DNA of 64,000 nucleotides, from NCBI GenBank assembly GCA_037013495.1, contig CM072802.1:42570501-42634500 (forward strand). Reading direction: 5' to 3'. The notes beneath the pieces were generated by a model. It was not told where the DNA came from. It ran no database searches and was given only the letters and a program-made list of their open reading frames with translations. Within the stretch, counting starts at the first letter, position 1; the number at the start of each line of letters is the position of its first letter. Positions 23,761 to 34,653 of the stretch are shown here, in pieces. Made by a program: the position numbers and the translations under genes. Source of the DNA: Hippophae tibetana. Lineage: Eukaryota; Streptophyta; Magnoliopsida; Rosales; Elaeagnaceae.

Positions 23761-24043
23761 TATACTATCCAATTAAGTCATGAAATAATTTAAATTTAAA
23801 TCGTACATATGTCAATTCTAAAATCTAATATTAGGTTCAATAAGTAATCCCAATGAAGAAGCACCCTCATTTAGAGCTTCTCATGACATCTCACATAATG
23901 TAAGCAATATCAAGTTTTATAGGTAGAAGGTTAAAATCTAATGTTCCAATGTTAGTGTTAAATATGAATTAAATTGTACTACAGGATGAACAATTATTTG
24001 AGTTCGATCTTGAAACACAACAAAATATCAATTGCTTTTGCAG

Positions 24044-24443
24044 GTTGAATCTCAAGTTGTGTCAAAGCAGAAGCTTTGTCCAATTCAGCTAGCTTCTCAA
24101 GTTCAAAACTGGCAGTTTATGGATGATGAACTTAGCAATCATGTTCATAATTCCATGGACTCTAGTGACAGTATATCTGAAAATTTGGTAAGTCATGAGA
24201 AGGTTGTTTCTGATTCTGGTACTAAAGATGATCATTTAGTCAATGTCCATACATTGCAAAACCTAGAGGAGCTCAATCACACAAAATTGAACTCATTAGA
24301 ATTGCAAAGTGATCACATACATTATCAAGGTATTCTCTCAACCCTTTTAAAAAGCTCACACCAATTGATTTTGAGGCCAAACCATCAGATATGTCATCAA
24401 GAATCCAGTTTTATTAGTTGGAAGAAAAGAAGATTTGTGAAAT
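24044..24443 (+). pseudogene. GL3/EGL3-type bHLH transcription factor, internal exon fragment
   Basis: About 133 residues without a stop. Key stretches: WQFMDDELSNHVHNSM, NHTKLNSLELQSDHIHYQG, LLKSSHQLILRP and QESSFISWKK. These match the middle region of subgroup IIIf bHLH proteins (GL3, EGL3, TT8/MYC1 relatives), which act in the nucleus with MYB and WD40 partners on anthocyanin, trichome and root-hair genes. An acceptor-like TTGCTTTTGCAG ends at 24043, so the fragment starts at an exon border. The MYB-binding N-terminus and the bHLH domain itself are absent. Homology fades after 24443 and a copia LTR piece starts about 20 bases on. Its closeness to a MULE transposase suggests capture, but this is inference. 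Confidence 0.75.
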
Positions 24444-24465
24444 AGAAGTGGGATTTCACATATGG

Positions 24466-25351
24466 TGTGTGTCTTAGAACATAATCAATAATGAACAACC
24501 CTAATAGTTGATTTAAATAATATATCAAATAAATCAAAACAACTAGCAACTCTAAAACAATATATCAAATAAATCAAAAACAACTAGCAACTCTAAAACA
24601 ATCAGTTAAAAACACAATAACATAATTATTATTATAGGTTTATTAATCCATCAAATACAAGCATAAATGTTTTATAAATTAACTTAATGTAATAGCCTAT
24701 TTGAAAACTTTTAGCAAAACAAAAGAGAATAAAAGATGAAAAGAATAAGCACAATTGCTCTTGTGTGGCTAGTTTCAAATGTATGCTTAGTTTTGTATTT
24801 ATATAATATTTTGAAGAATATTATGTTAAAGTGGAGTTGCAATATTATCCCTAAATCATTTAAAAAACTTTTAAGAAATAAGAATAACATAGTAAAAAGT
24901 CAATCCATCTTAATAGAAATACATTTAAAATCAGATAATTGGTTATTTGATCGATCTAACCAAGTGCTCAATCGATGAAGTACATTGATCAATCCATTGA
25001 ATGCAGTCTCAATCGATCCAATCAGCACTTATTTAATTATTCAAGAAATAGATCAATGCAGTGATTTAACTCAATTGATCTAGTCTTGTGTTAAAATTAA
25101 TTTAATCAAGTTATTTGCTCGATTGATCCAGTCATTACTCGATCTATCGAGTGGCCTAATTTCACATTGTCTCTATTGTGTCTAATATGCAATCTAATGT
25201 GCAAGAGAACATAAATATACCTAGTATATAACTGTTGAGGCTCGATAGTTTCTCTAGCTTGAAAAAATTCTTCTAAGACACACCTAGAAATTAAAATTAA
25301 AATTATATATTTTATTTCACAAATATCACATATACTAACATAAACCTAACA
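24466..25351 (-). repeat. 3' LTR (left copy) of the reverse copia element
   Basis: Matches 29125-29991. Contains many GATCGAT-like motifs at 24950-25150 and a 43-base-type tandem duplication at about 24522-24607. Shorter than the right copy at its outer side, where the bHLH fragment lies. Confidence 0.7.
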
Positions 25352-27699
25352 ATCTTTCCCTTTGGCATATTTATGTGATAAAATCTCTCTCTTACTACAT
25401 AACGCTTATAGAAAATTAAATTTTTACTTAGTGGTATTATTCTATGATCTCATGAAACCATCTTCGCTTTATTCTTGAAAGCTCATATTTATACTGGAAA
25501 AAAAACATAAATAATCAAACAACTTATCTCTCATTGATTTTTAGTTCAATGTATATAATAATAGAAAATGAAGAATATATATATATTGAGTAATATCATC
25601 AAATAAAAAAATTATAAAAATATAACACCCCTTATATGTGATATAGCCAAAATTGTTTTTGAAGTAATTCAAAAATAAAAGTATTTCTATAAATTAACTA
25701 TTCCTTTTTTTATGTTTCAATTTAAGTTCAAAAATTTTGATACCAATTTTCTTCCCTTTTTTATCATACAAATTTTTGATACCAATCACGAAACAACGAC
25801 AATAGGTTGAGTAAGAAAGCAATGTGTTTAATAATTGAAAAGAGGAGTATACATTCTAAAAAGCTTAGAGTAATCAAAATAGAGAGCTAAAGACAATATG
25901 TTTCCCCAAAAAATGAACTCCTTCTAAGTTTTACAACTCTTATAAAATTAATTTTGTTCAAAGTGTGACTATCTATTGACAATATAAATATATGTAGACA
26001 AAAAATACAAACATTCTAACACATATGATGACATATTGGTAATCACCAAAAGTAAAATATGTGTTGAAACTACAATAGAATGTCAATTTGTTCATTTACG
26101 ATTACTTATGAAAGAAGTATCACCTATCATAAAAAAAATTATAGTTGAGTTCATACTTGTATAAAATAAAATTTACTTACCGAGAGAGAACTTTAATCTA
26201 TTTTTTTGTATTTCCCTCTTGTATTAATGATTGTTTTGTAAGGGATTGATTATTTAATTTCTTTTTGTATAACCATTTGTGGCTTTCTTTTTTTGTGCAT
26301 CCAAATGATTTTGTATTTTTTACAACTATTTCCTTTATCATATTGTTTTTCTTTTGCAAAGGAAATATGAACGAGCCAATATACCTAGCATGATGACTTT
26401 CACATTAGTTGTGAGGTAATCCCCTCCGCTTACTGTAGTAACTTTCATACATCATGTTAAGTAGCCCTCTCAGAACTAGGTTCTCTTTATATAAGCATTT
26501 TATAGAGTGAAAGATAGATTTGAGTTATAATTTTCATGGTCAAGGTTATCTTATACCCTACACTCTCATAATTATAAAATTCTAGCATGACATACTTATA
26601 TGTCCAGTGAGTATGTGAGTAGGTTCATGCCAGCATCAATCACTAGTTGTGAAAAATATGTAAATGCACAAGTCAAAATATCCATTTGTATAATGTATAG
26701 TCTATCAAAATAAATATGAATGGAGTATATAATAATAATGTCAATGTTAAAGCATGTATATTTTCCTCCCTTTTTATTTTTATATATTTTTATCTTTTTG
26801 TTTAAACTAAATTAAAAAAACAAAAGATGTTCGTCTAGGGTCAATTAAACACTCAAATAAAAGTATATAAGTGAAACAATAAAAAATGACAGTGAGGTGA
26901 CCAAAAAGAGTAAATCTTTCCTAACCCTAAGACAATAAAGAGTGACAGTCAAGTGATTGAAAAGAGACAATTTTTCCTAACCTATACTTTCTTGAATTTT
27001 GGTTTCTTTATATCTTTAGGTTGGAAATCAACTCTTAGTTATCATAGGCATATTCTTGGACTTACCTTTAGATTTCTCATTCATTGTATATTATGATGCA
27101 ATATGCATAGATGGATAATGGTTATGAGTCATACTATGTGAAGCATGAAAAATATTATTAAATTCTGAAGAATTCATAAAAACTACACTTGAGCCTAATA
27201 TGACATTTCCTAACAAACAGACACAAACTTAATAGATTTTTCAATCACAGGTGTAATTTTTCTTTGTGTATAATGATTAACATTAATAGTAGAGTTAGTA
27301 GGCCTTATAAATTTGGTTTTTGATGTTGAAGGAGTAAAGCTCCTTATAACCTATGTCATATATATAATGTGAGGAGGACATGTTTGAAAGTTTAACAAAT
27401 TCAGTTGATTTTGACGAAGATAGCATAGTGTGCTCATTGCATATCCTAGGCCTATCTGTCTTCATTCGGCTTTCCATAATCTAAAACTTTATTCAACCTT
27501 TAAGCTCCAATTTTTAACCTATTTACTACTTTTTATTATTATTCAAATTCCTTTATAAGATTTTTGTTTTCCTATTTAACATCTATAAGACTTGAATCAA
27601 TGTCATACTTACTAGATTGTCCACTAGTAGTTGTAGTAAATGTCAAGTAGTTGGTGCCAAATTCAATTAGATTATTTTTATCACTTTCAAAGTCAGTAT

Positions 27700-28260
27700 G
27701 TGTAGCGCTGAGTGCACTTCCAATTTGGTTCATCATGTTTGCATAATCAATTATGAAGTGACCAAAACCTATACATTTAAAACATTAAGGTTTAGTGGGT
27801 TTAGATTTCTTAGCATCAAAACTCATATATTTGAATTCTCTTAGATTCTAATCCTTTTGATAGCTTATTTGTCCTTTATTTCGAGGATTCTCTTTGTTGA
27901 GGATTTTCTTCAATCGTCTAGTTAAGAATACCAGTTCTTCCTCTTCATTGTCACTATCTTCAATCATAGTAGTTTTGAAAGTAATACCTTTGTTCTTTGG
28001 AGGTTTCGAAAGCTCATCTCAAAGGTTTGAAGTGATCCAATGAGTTCCTCTATTTTGATGGTGTTCACATCCTTAATTTTATCAATGATAGAGACCTTTG
28101 GATGGAAGCAATCTCATAATGAATAGAGAATCTTTCAAACTATCATGACTCATCAATTTTCTCTACAAGATTGACAGAGGTGTTAGTAATATCACATAAT
28201 CTAATATAAAATTAAGAGAAAGTTTCACCTTCTTTCATACTAAGAATTTTCAAATTGACT
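27700..28260 (-). mobile_element. Copia gag remnant
   Basis: On the minus strand: KILSMKEGETF, then IEELIGSLQTFEMSFRNLQ, then a zinc-knuckle-like KCIGFGHF near 27760. These match the C-terminal half of copia Gag (UBN2 type). Several breaks. Confidence 0.6.
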
Positions 28261-28684
28261 ACCAAAGTATGTGAAGTTTAGTTCATTTAACTTATGTGTT
28301 TCCCTCATGGGAAACTTTCAAAATATTCTAAGCATGCTTAGTAGTTTTAACATGAGAAATATGACGAAACTTATCAATAGACACATAATTGAAAATAAAA
28401 TTAATAACTTTTTAATTCCATTAATTTATGACCAAATTTATCTTGATTGGTCCATTAGTTCCTAGGCTTAGGAGTGACTACATTATCATTGGTAACCGTA
28501 GTGGTTCCCAACCATAAATCATACAATTCCAGACACTTCCATCTATAGACCATAGAAAGGCTCTCATATGAGCCTTCCAATACGGGTAATTAAACCCATC
28601 AAAGTAGGGTACATGGGTTATAGATGAACCATTTCTTAAGTGATCCATAATAAGAGCCTGGACATACTAAGTGTATCTAGTGAT

Positions 28685-28697
28685 GTCTTTGATACCA
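28685..28697 (-). promoter_or_regulatory. Primer-binding site of the reverse copia element
   Basis: Reads TGGTATCAAAGAC on the minus strand, the usual copia site complementary to the 3' end of methionine tRNA. Confidence 0.65.
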
Positions 28698-28699
28698 AT

Positions 28700-29991
28700 T
28701 TAAAGTTCGTTTAATGATGGATCTAAATATCTAGCCAACGAGAGTATGTTAAATTAAAATTTGTAAGTGACCAAACAACCAATCATGTGTATGTAAAGAA
28801 ATGCAGAAATAAAAATCAACACAAGAAATGTTTGGGTGGAACAACCTAGGCCACACTAATGACCTAAGAGGAAAACCACCAGTCCACCAAACCCCCTAAC
28901 TATCCACTATGAAAAATAAGTATCCAATTATAAGACTAGGACTCAAAATATCCATCCAAGTAATGGCTCTAGGTAAATTACTTACAAGTCGTCACTTTCA
29001 TCATAGTCTCTATAAGATAGGTGTTCAAATCCAGACCAACATTCTGAAAAACTCAAGTCCAATGAGTTAATCAAACTTGTACCCCTGTTACCTAAAAAGT
29101 TAGCACATAGATACAAGTACAAGTGTGTGTCCTAGAGAAAATTAAATAATGAACAACCTTAACTAGTTGTTTAAATAATATATCAGATAAATTGAAAATA
29201 ACAAGCAAATCTAGAACAATCAGTTAAAAGCATAACAACACAATTATTATTGTAGGTTTACTAATCCATCAAACACAACCACAAATGTTTGATAAATTAA
29301 CTTAACGACAAAGCATACTTGAAAACTTTTAGCAAAACAAGAGAATAAGCACAATAGCTCTTGTGTGGCTAGTTTCAAATGTATTCTTAGGTTTGTATTT
29401 ATAGAATATTTTGAAGCACATTAGGTTAAAGTGGAGTTATCATATTGTCCAAAAAATTGGTTAAAACACTTTCAAGAAATAAGAACAAATATAGTAAAAA
29501 TTCAATCCAAATCATTATAGAAATATGTTTAAAATCATATAACTGGCTACTCGATTGATTTAACCAAGTGCTAGATCAATTGAGTACATTGATCGATAGA
29601 TCGAATGTAGTCTCGATCGATCCAATCAACACTTATTTAATTATTCAAGAAGTGGATCGATCTAATGATTTAACTTGATCAATCTAGTCCTCGATTGATC
29701 GAGTAAATCTCTCAATCAATATAGTCTTGTGTTAAAATTAATTTAATCAAGTTATATTGCTCGATCAATCCAGTTGTTTCCCGATCTATCGAGTGACCTA
29801 ATTTCACATTGTTCTTATTATGTCTCATATGCAATCTAACGTGCATAATAACAAAAATATATCTGATATGTGATCGTTAAGGCTTGATAGTTTCTTCGAT
29901 TTGAAAAAATTCTTCTAAGACACATAGAAACTAAAATTATAATTATATATTTTGTTTCACGAATATTGAAAATACTAATATAAACCTAACA
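28700..29991 (-). repeat. 5' LTR (right copy) of the reverse copia element
   Basis: About 1.29 kb. The right edge AAACCTAACA matches the right edge of the left copy at 25351. It repeats the cluster of GATCGAT-like motifs at 29540-29800. Confidence 0.7.
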
Positions 29992-30889
29992 ATTGTTATA
30001 TGCATCAAATTATATATCAGTATTATTGGATATTAAATTTAGAATATGAGATATTGAAATAATTTTGAGATTACTTAGTAACAATATACCAATTATATCG
30101 TAATATGTGAAATTATATATGTATTAAATTGTAATAAAAATAATTTTTTAAAATTTAGGTTTCATGAAGTGTTAATAAATGGCGTAGAGATAGATGAGAC
30201 ATTTACGTTGATAACTATAACTTCCTTACTTTATTTCAAGAAAATTTCAAATAATAACCTTTTGGGTTTAAGTGAGTAGCAATTTCTCACAATTTAATCA
30301 TAATTTTTTTTAAATATTTATACTAAAGATAATATTCATTCTACTAAATTAGTATTTGTTTTATTGTAATTCCTTGATTATTTGCAATAATGGATAAAAA
30401 AATTTCCTTTTACCCATATGTCATTTTATTATAAAGTAGATGCTTTTTATCAGATAATTATCTTTGTGGATAAGGTAAGGTGACTTTTGGTTCTAATTTA
30501 AAGTATAAATTGTGGAGATTTCATCTTCCTGTGTAAATATCATTGTATGTGTTTGAAAGAATCCCAATCAGTGGGTTACAACCTTGCATAGTTCCAAATG
30601 TCCTTCCTTTTGTCTATTATTCACTTATTTATGCGAAAATTGGTTGCACATGTGCGACAGGTGTGTACAACACCCAGGTTGGTGTTAAGTCTACTCCAGG
30701 CTATTAATACATGCTTACTTGTGGGTGGAACGAGTTAGTTTTTAAAACTGTTGTGGCCTACGTCTCAAGATGGCAAGGGCTATGTCTTGGACTAGTGTAG
30801 GAAATGTCTTGTTTGGTAATGGCTATGTCTTAGGTTAATTTGGGCTTCGTTAATAGGACATTTATAAGGTGTAATAAATACTTATGTTG
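29992..30889. other. Unassigned AT-rich stretch
   Basis: I see no gene, terminal repeat or domain. A less AT-rich patch at 30640-30860 repeats phrases such as GGCTATGTCTT and GGCCTACGTCT. Confidence 0.4.
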
Positions 30890-31319
30890 GTTTAAGGAAT
30901 AGTATATAATTTAAATTTACAATAGAATGTAATTAATTTAATTATTTTATGGTGTATAATTTACTTGAAATAATATATACAAGGTTAGATTCAATTGACC
31001 GTATAATGTATTGGTAATTATATTGAGAGATTTTAATGATTTACGTATTTAAAAATATGAGATATTAAATATTTTTAGATATTTCTCGTATATCTTCTTA
31101 GTTTCCAAATATGAGTTAATTAATTATTATTATTTATTTTTAGTTCTTTTAATTTTTCTTTCTTAAAACATAAGAACACAAAAAAGTTGATTTTTATTTT
31201 TTAGGTTTAAAATTAGTTTCTAATAACATAATCTCTATGGAAACGAGTTTTTCATATAATTATATTACTTATTGTCATATGTATACTTGCATATTCATTG
31301 CATACAATTCGTATCGATC
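30890..31319 (+). repeat. End fragment of a type-B Athila LTR (element B1)
   Basis: Matches 46395-46799 in order: GGTTAGATTCAATTGACC, CTCATATATCTTTTTAGT-like, AAAACATAAGAACACA. Its 5' half is not present here. Confidence 0.7.
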
Positions 31320-31326
31320 AAGTTTT

Positions 31327-31344
31327 TGGTACCATTGCAATGGA
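31327..31344 (+). promoter_or_regulatory. Diverged Asp-tRNA-type primer site of element B1
   Basis: TGGTACCATTGCAATGGA stands where later copies have TGGCGCCGTTGCCGGGGA. The context AGTTTTTGG before it is the same. Confidence 0.6.
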
Positions 31345-31436
31345 TTATAAACATTAGAAATTAATTATTTTTGTTTTATTTTAGTTATTTTTGTTGATTT
31401 ATTTTTCATAATATTAGTTTTAATTTATTTTTCATA

Positions 31437-32867
31437 ATATTCTAGCACGTGTCAACGCATTTTCGGCTGCGAATCCTACCTAGTTGAGCGCGTCTGTGCC
31501 TCATACACATACCAGCCTGTCCAATACGCATCCAAGATCATTTTTCAAGATATTTTTCCATTTTTTTAGCCTTTTTCTCACATATAAAATGACCCTCTCC
31601 CCCATTGTAAAAACAGACAATTTTCTCAACTTTTTCTCTTTCTATCTTTCTCTCTCTAGAAAGCTCTCTTAGTTTTTTTTAGTTTTTAGTTTTAAAGTTT
31701 TTATCTTTTTTTAGAAGAACTAGTTATGATCTAGTAGATTTTTAGATTTTGATTCAATAAATGGAAATGCAAATCCATTTGGAGGTTTTCTAGAAACGGA
31801 ATTAACATCAAAGTTCTGTAAGGATTCTTCTGAAGTATAATTTTAAAATAAATTCTTAGAGTTATTTTTTATTTTTTATTTTTATATGTTATATTTAATT
31901 TTTCTGTGATTAAATTTAACATGACTGACTATTTGTAAATATGATATAATAATAATGTTGTTATGCTTGCGAAATATTAAATATGTAAAATATTCTTATA
32001 AAATAAATTGATTTTGTTTTTATTCAAGATTTTATATTAAGGCTGTTAGATAGAAATATATTATTTGTCATTGCAAACTTAAATCTAAGAATTAAATTTT
32101 AAGGTTTAATTATCTCGTCTCATTTAGAGTAGTGTTATTTTATTTGTTGGTACAATTGTCCGATAGTTAAAGTGAAGCTCTATTTTAAAAGTTTTTATAA
32201 GAACTATTATTTGAAAATATATTAACAACATATTTTCAATAATGGTTTTAAAACTTGAAAGTTAGAACTCAGATAATTAAATTCTTAGGTTTAATTTGGA
32301 CACATTGAATAAAGTTTAATTAATTGACTCTGCCTAAAATTCTGATTAGATAGGTTGCTATTTTCTTATAAATAAAGCTGAAATTTAATACTTAATTAAT
32401 TAATAGGTGTCGCCTAAGGATATTAATTAATTAATAATAAACAAAAGAATATAGGCTCGCCTAAGGACACTTTCATACCATAAAGAGAAAATTAACAAAT
32501 ATTAATTTATATATTTAATAACTTAAATAATATGAGGAAGCATAATTAAATTAATTATTATATCCTTAAATACTCTACTGTTATGAATGATAAAAAATTT
32601 ACATTATTTTTTATTGAATCTATATTTATGTTTTTTTTGCTATTAGATTAGGAAACACAAAAACTAAAATATCATGACAGGATGTTTAGGATTTAATTTC
32701 ATTTTTCAAAGTTTGACTAATAAATTAAAAACCACATATATTTCTTGCTTAGATCGACCTTGAGAGTATACTTGTCTTTTTCTATAAAATGATTCGTGCA
32801 CTTAAGAGAGTTTTACAAATATAAAACCAAAGTATTTGCAAAATTGGTATTGCCAATTTTGTTCATC
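31437..32867 (+). repeat. Athila-like LTR inside the leader of element B1, 5' end missing
   Basis: Contains the TATAAAATGACCC, TTCAATAAATGGAAATGCAAAT, GAGAGTTTTACAAATATAAA and final GTTCATCA motifs of the TGATGAGTGC-type LTR seen at 50158-51989. B1 leader sequence lies on the left and its gag start on the right. The first few hundred bases of the LTR are not recognisable. Confidence 0.65.
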
Positions 32868-32879
32868 AATCACCTAAGT

Positions 32880-34600
32880 GGAAGAAATGAATAATCAATT
32901 GGAAATAAACAATAATGAGCTAAATTTGAATAATCATATACCTTTTAATAGATGATAGGGATAGATCTATGCATGAATATGCATTACCTATGTTGGAAGA
33001 GATGAATCCAAGTATTACAAGGCTAAACATTCAAGCTAATCAATTTGAACTAAAGACAACAATGTTTCAAGTGTTACAAATAGTTGGACAATTCAGTAGA
33101 TTACTAACAACGAATCCTCATTTGCATCTCATATTGTTCATTGAAGTTAGAATTTCATTCAAATTCAGTTGTGTGACCGAGGATACATTTGGGCTTAGAT
33201 TGTTCCCTTACTCTTTGCGAGGCCATTCTCAAGCTTGGCTAAACTATTTTTCACCTGATTCCATTATAACTTGGAAGGTAGAGAGCTTCTTGATGAAATA
33301 TTTTCCACCCATAAAGAATGCTAAGCTCAAGAAGGAAATCACCTCTTACTAACAATATAAAAGGGAATATTTATATGATGCATAGGAAAGATTCAAATAA
33401 TTTCTAAGGAAGTATCCTTACCATGGTATACCTCATTGGATCCAAATAAAGACTTTCTACAATGGTCTCAATCCTTAAACAAGAACTATTATTAATGCAT
33501 GAGCTAATAGAGCTCGCTAGCCAAATCATACAATCAAGCTTACCATGTCACTTATAGCTCAAGTCTCATCTTTGCTAAATCTTTTGAAGGCTCAAAACTC
33601 GCTAGTGAGTATAAACCAATTCCAAGATTTAGGTGTGTCGTGTGTTTTTTGTGGGGGAGCTCATTTGTTTGATAATTATCCAAATAATCCTGAATTAGCT
33701 TATTATGTGGGTAATGTAAATAAAAAATAATCCATACTAAAACACATATAACCTAGGATGGAGATAACATATAAATTTCTCTCAGAGTGATAAAAATAAT
33801 TAAGGTGGTAATCAATTTAACCATCATTCATTTCCACCACTTGGTTTTCAATAACCATAATAATCACAAGCCCAAGAAAATAATCCACCTACTAAGGATA
33901 ATACAAATGCTTTAATAGGGATGATAAAAGACTTCATCCAATCAATAAATACAAAAGTGTCTACTCAAGAGGATTCAATTTGGAATTTAGAGACCCAAAT
34001 GGGGAAACTTTCCTAGACCATAAGTCAAAGGCCTTAAGGTAACCTTCCAAGTGACACAATTATAAACACAAGAAGAGAAGGTAAGGAGCATTGTAATTTC
34101 ATAGCCTTGAGGAGTGGTAAAACTCTAAAGGAGAAAAATGAGACTCAAAAGGATGAGGAAGAACATAAGACTGAAAAAGATGAGGATGGATAGGAAGCTA
34201 AAAAGGATGAGAAGGAACAAGTGGATAAACAAAAAATTGGTAAGGAAATAAGTCAGCCAAAAAAGAGCAACATTTACAAATTATTCCTTTCCCTCAAAGA
34301 CTATAAAAAAAAGTTGTATATGTAATTTTCAATTTTTTTGGATGTCTTTAAGAAGCTATACATAAATATACCATTTGTAGATGCACTTGAACAAATGCCT
34401 TTTTCTGCCAAATTTCCAAATCTAATCCTATCTAAGAAAAAGAGGCTAGTAGATAATGAAACAATAACCTTAAGTGATGGTTGTAGTTCCATCCTTGCTG
34501 GAAAACTATCCTAAAAATTGAAAGATCCGGGTAGCTTTGAAATTCCTTGCATAATTGGGAACATGAACTTTAGAAAGCACTATATGACTTAGAAAGAGCC
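32880..34600 (+). mobile_element. gag and protease-region remnants, Athila element B1
   Basis: Gag: 32969-33352 gives YALPMLEEMNPSITRLNIQ, LFPYSLRGHSQAWLNYF and FLMKYFPP. A zinc-knuckle region CVFCGGAHLFDNYPNN is near 33635. Protease-side sequence near 34460-34590 includes GCSSILAGKL and PCIIGNMNF. Broken at many points. Closely parallels 47177-49030. A copia element has inserted just downstream. Confidence 0.75.
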
Positions 34601-34653
34601 AAACAATAGTTTGAGAAATAGTTAAAATATAGTTCGAGAAAGAGCCAAAAATA

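Larger units (their letters stand above)
24466..29991 (-). mobile_element. Ty1/copia element, reverse orientation, broken
   Basis: Direct repeats at 24466-25351 and 28700-29991 are its LTRs, the left one shorter. On the minus strand the LTR starts TGTTAGGTTTATG, preceded by the purine-rich CCAAAGGGAAAGA, and the primer site TGGTATCAAAGAC (plus strand 28685-28697) adjoins the other LTR. A gag remnant is at about 27700-28260. No clear integrase or reverse transcriptase was recognised in 25352-27600. The LTRs differ by well over 10% by eye, so it is old. Confidence 0.7.
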
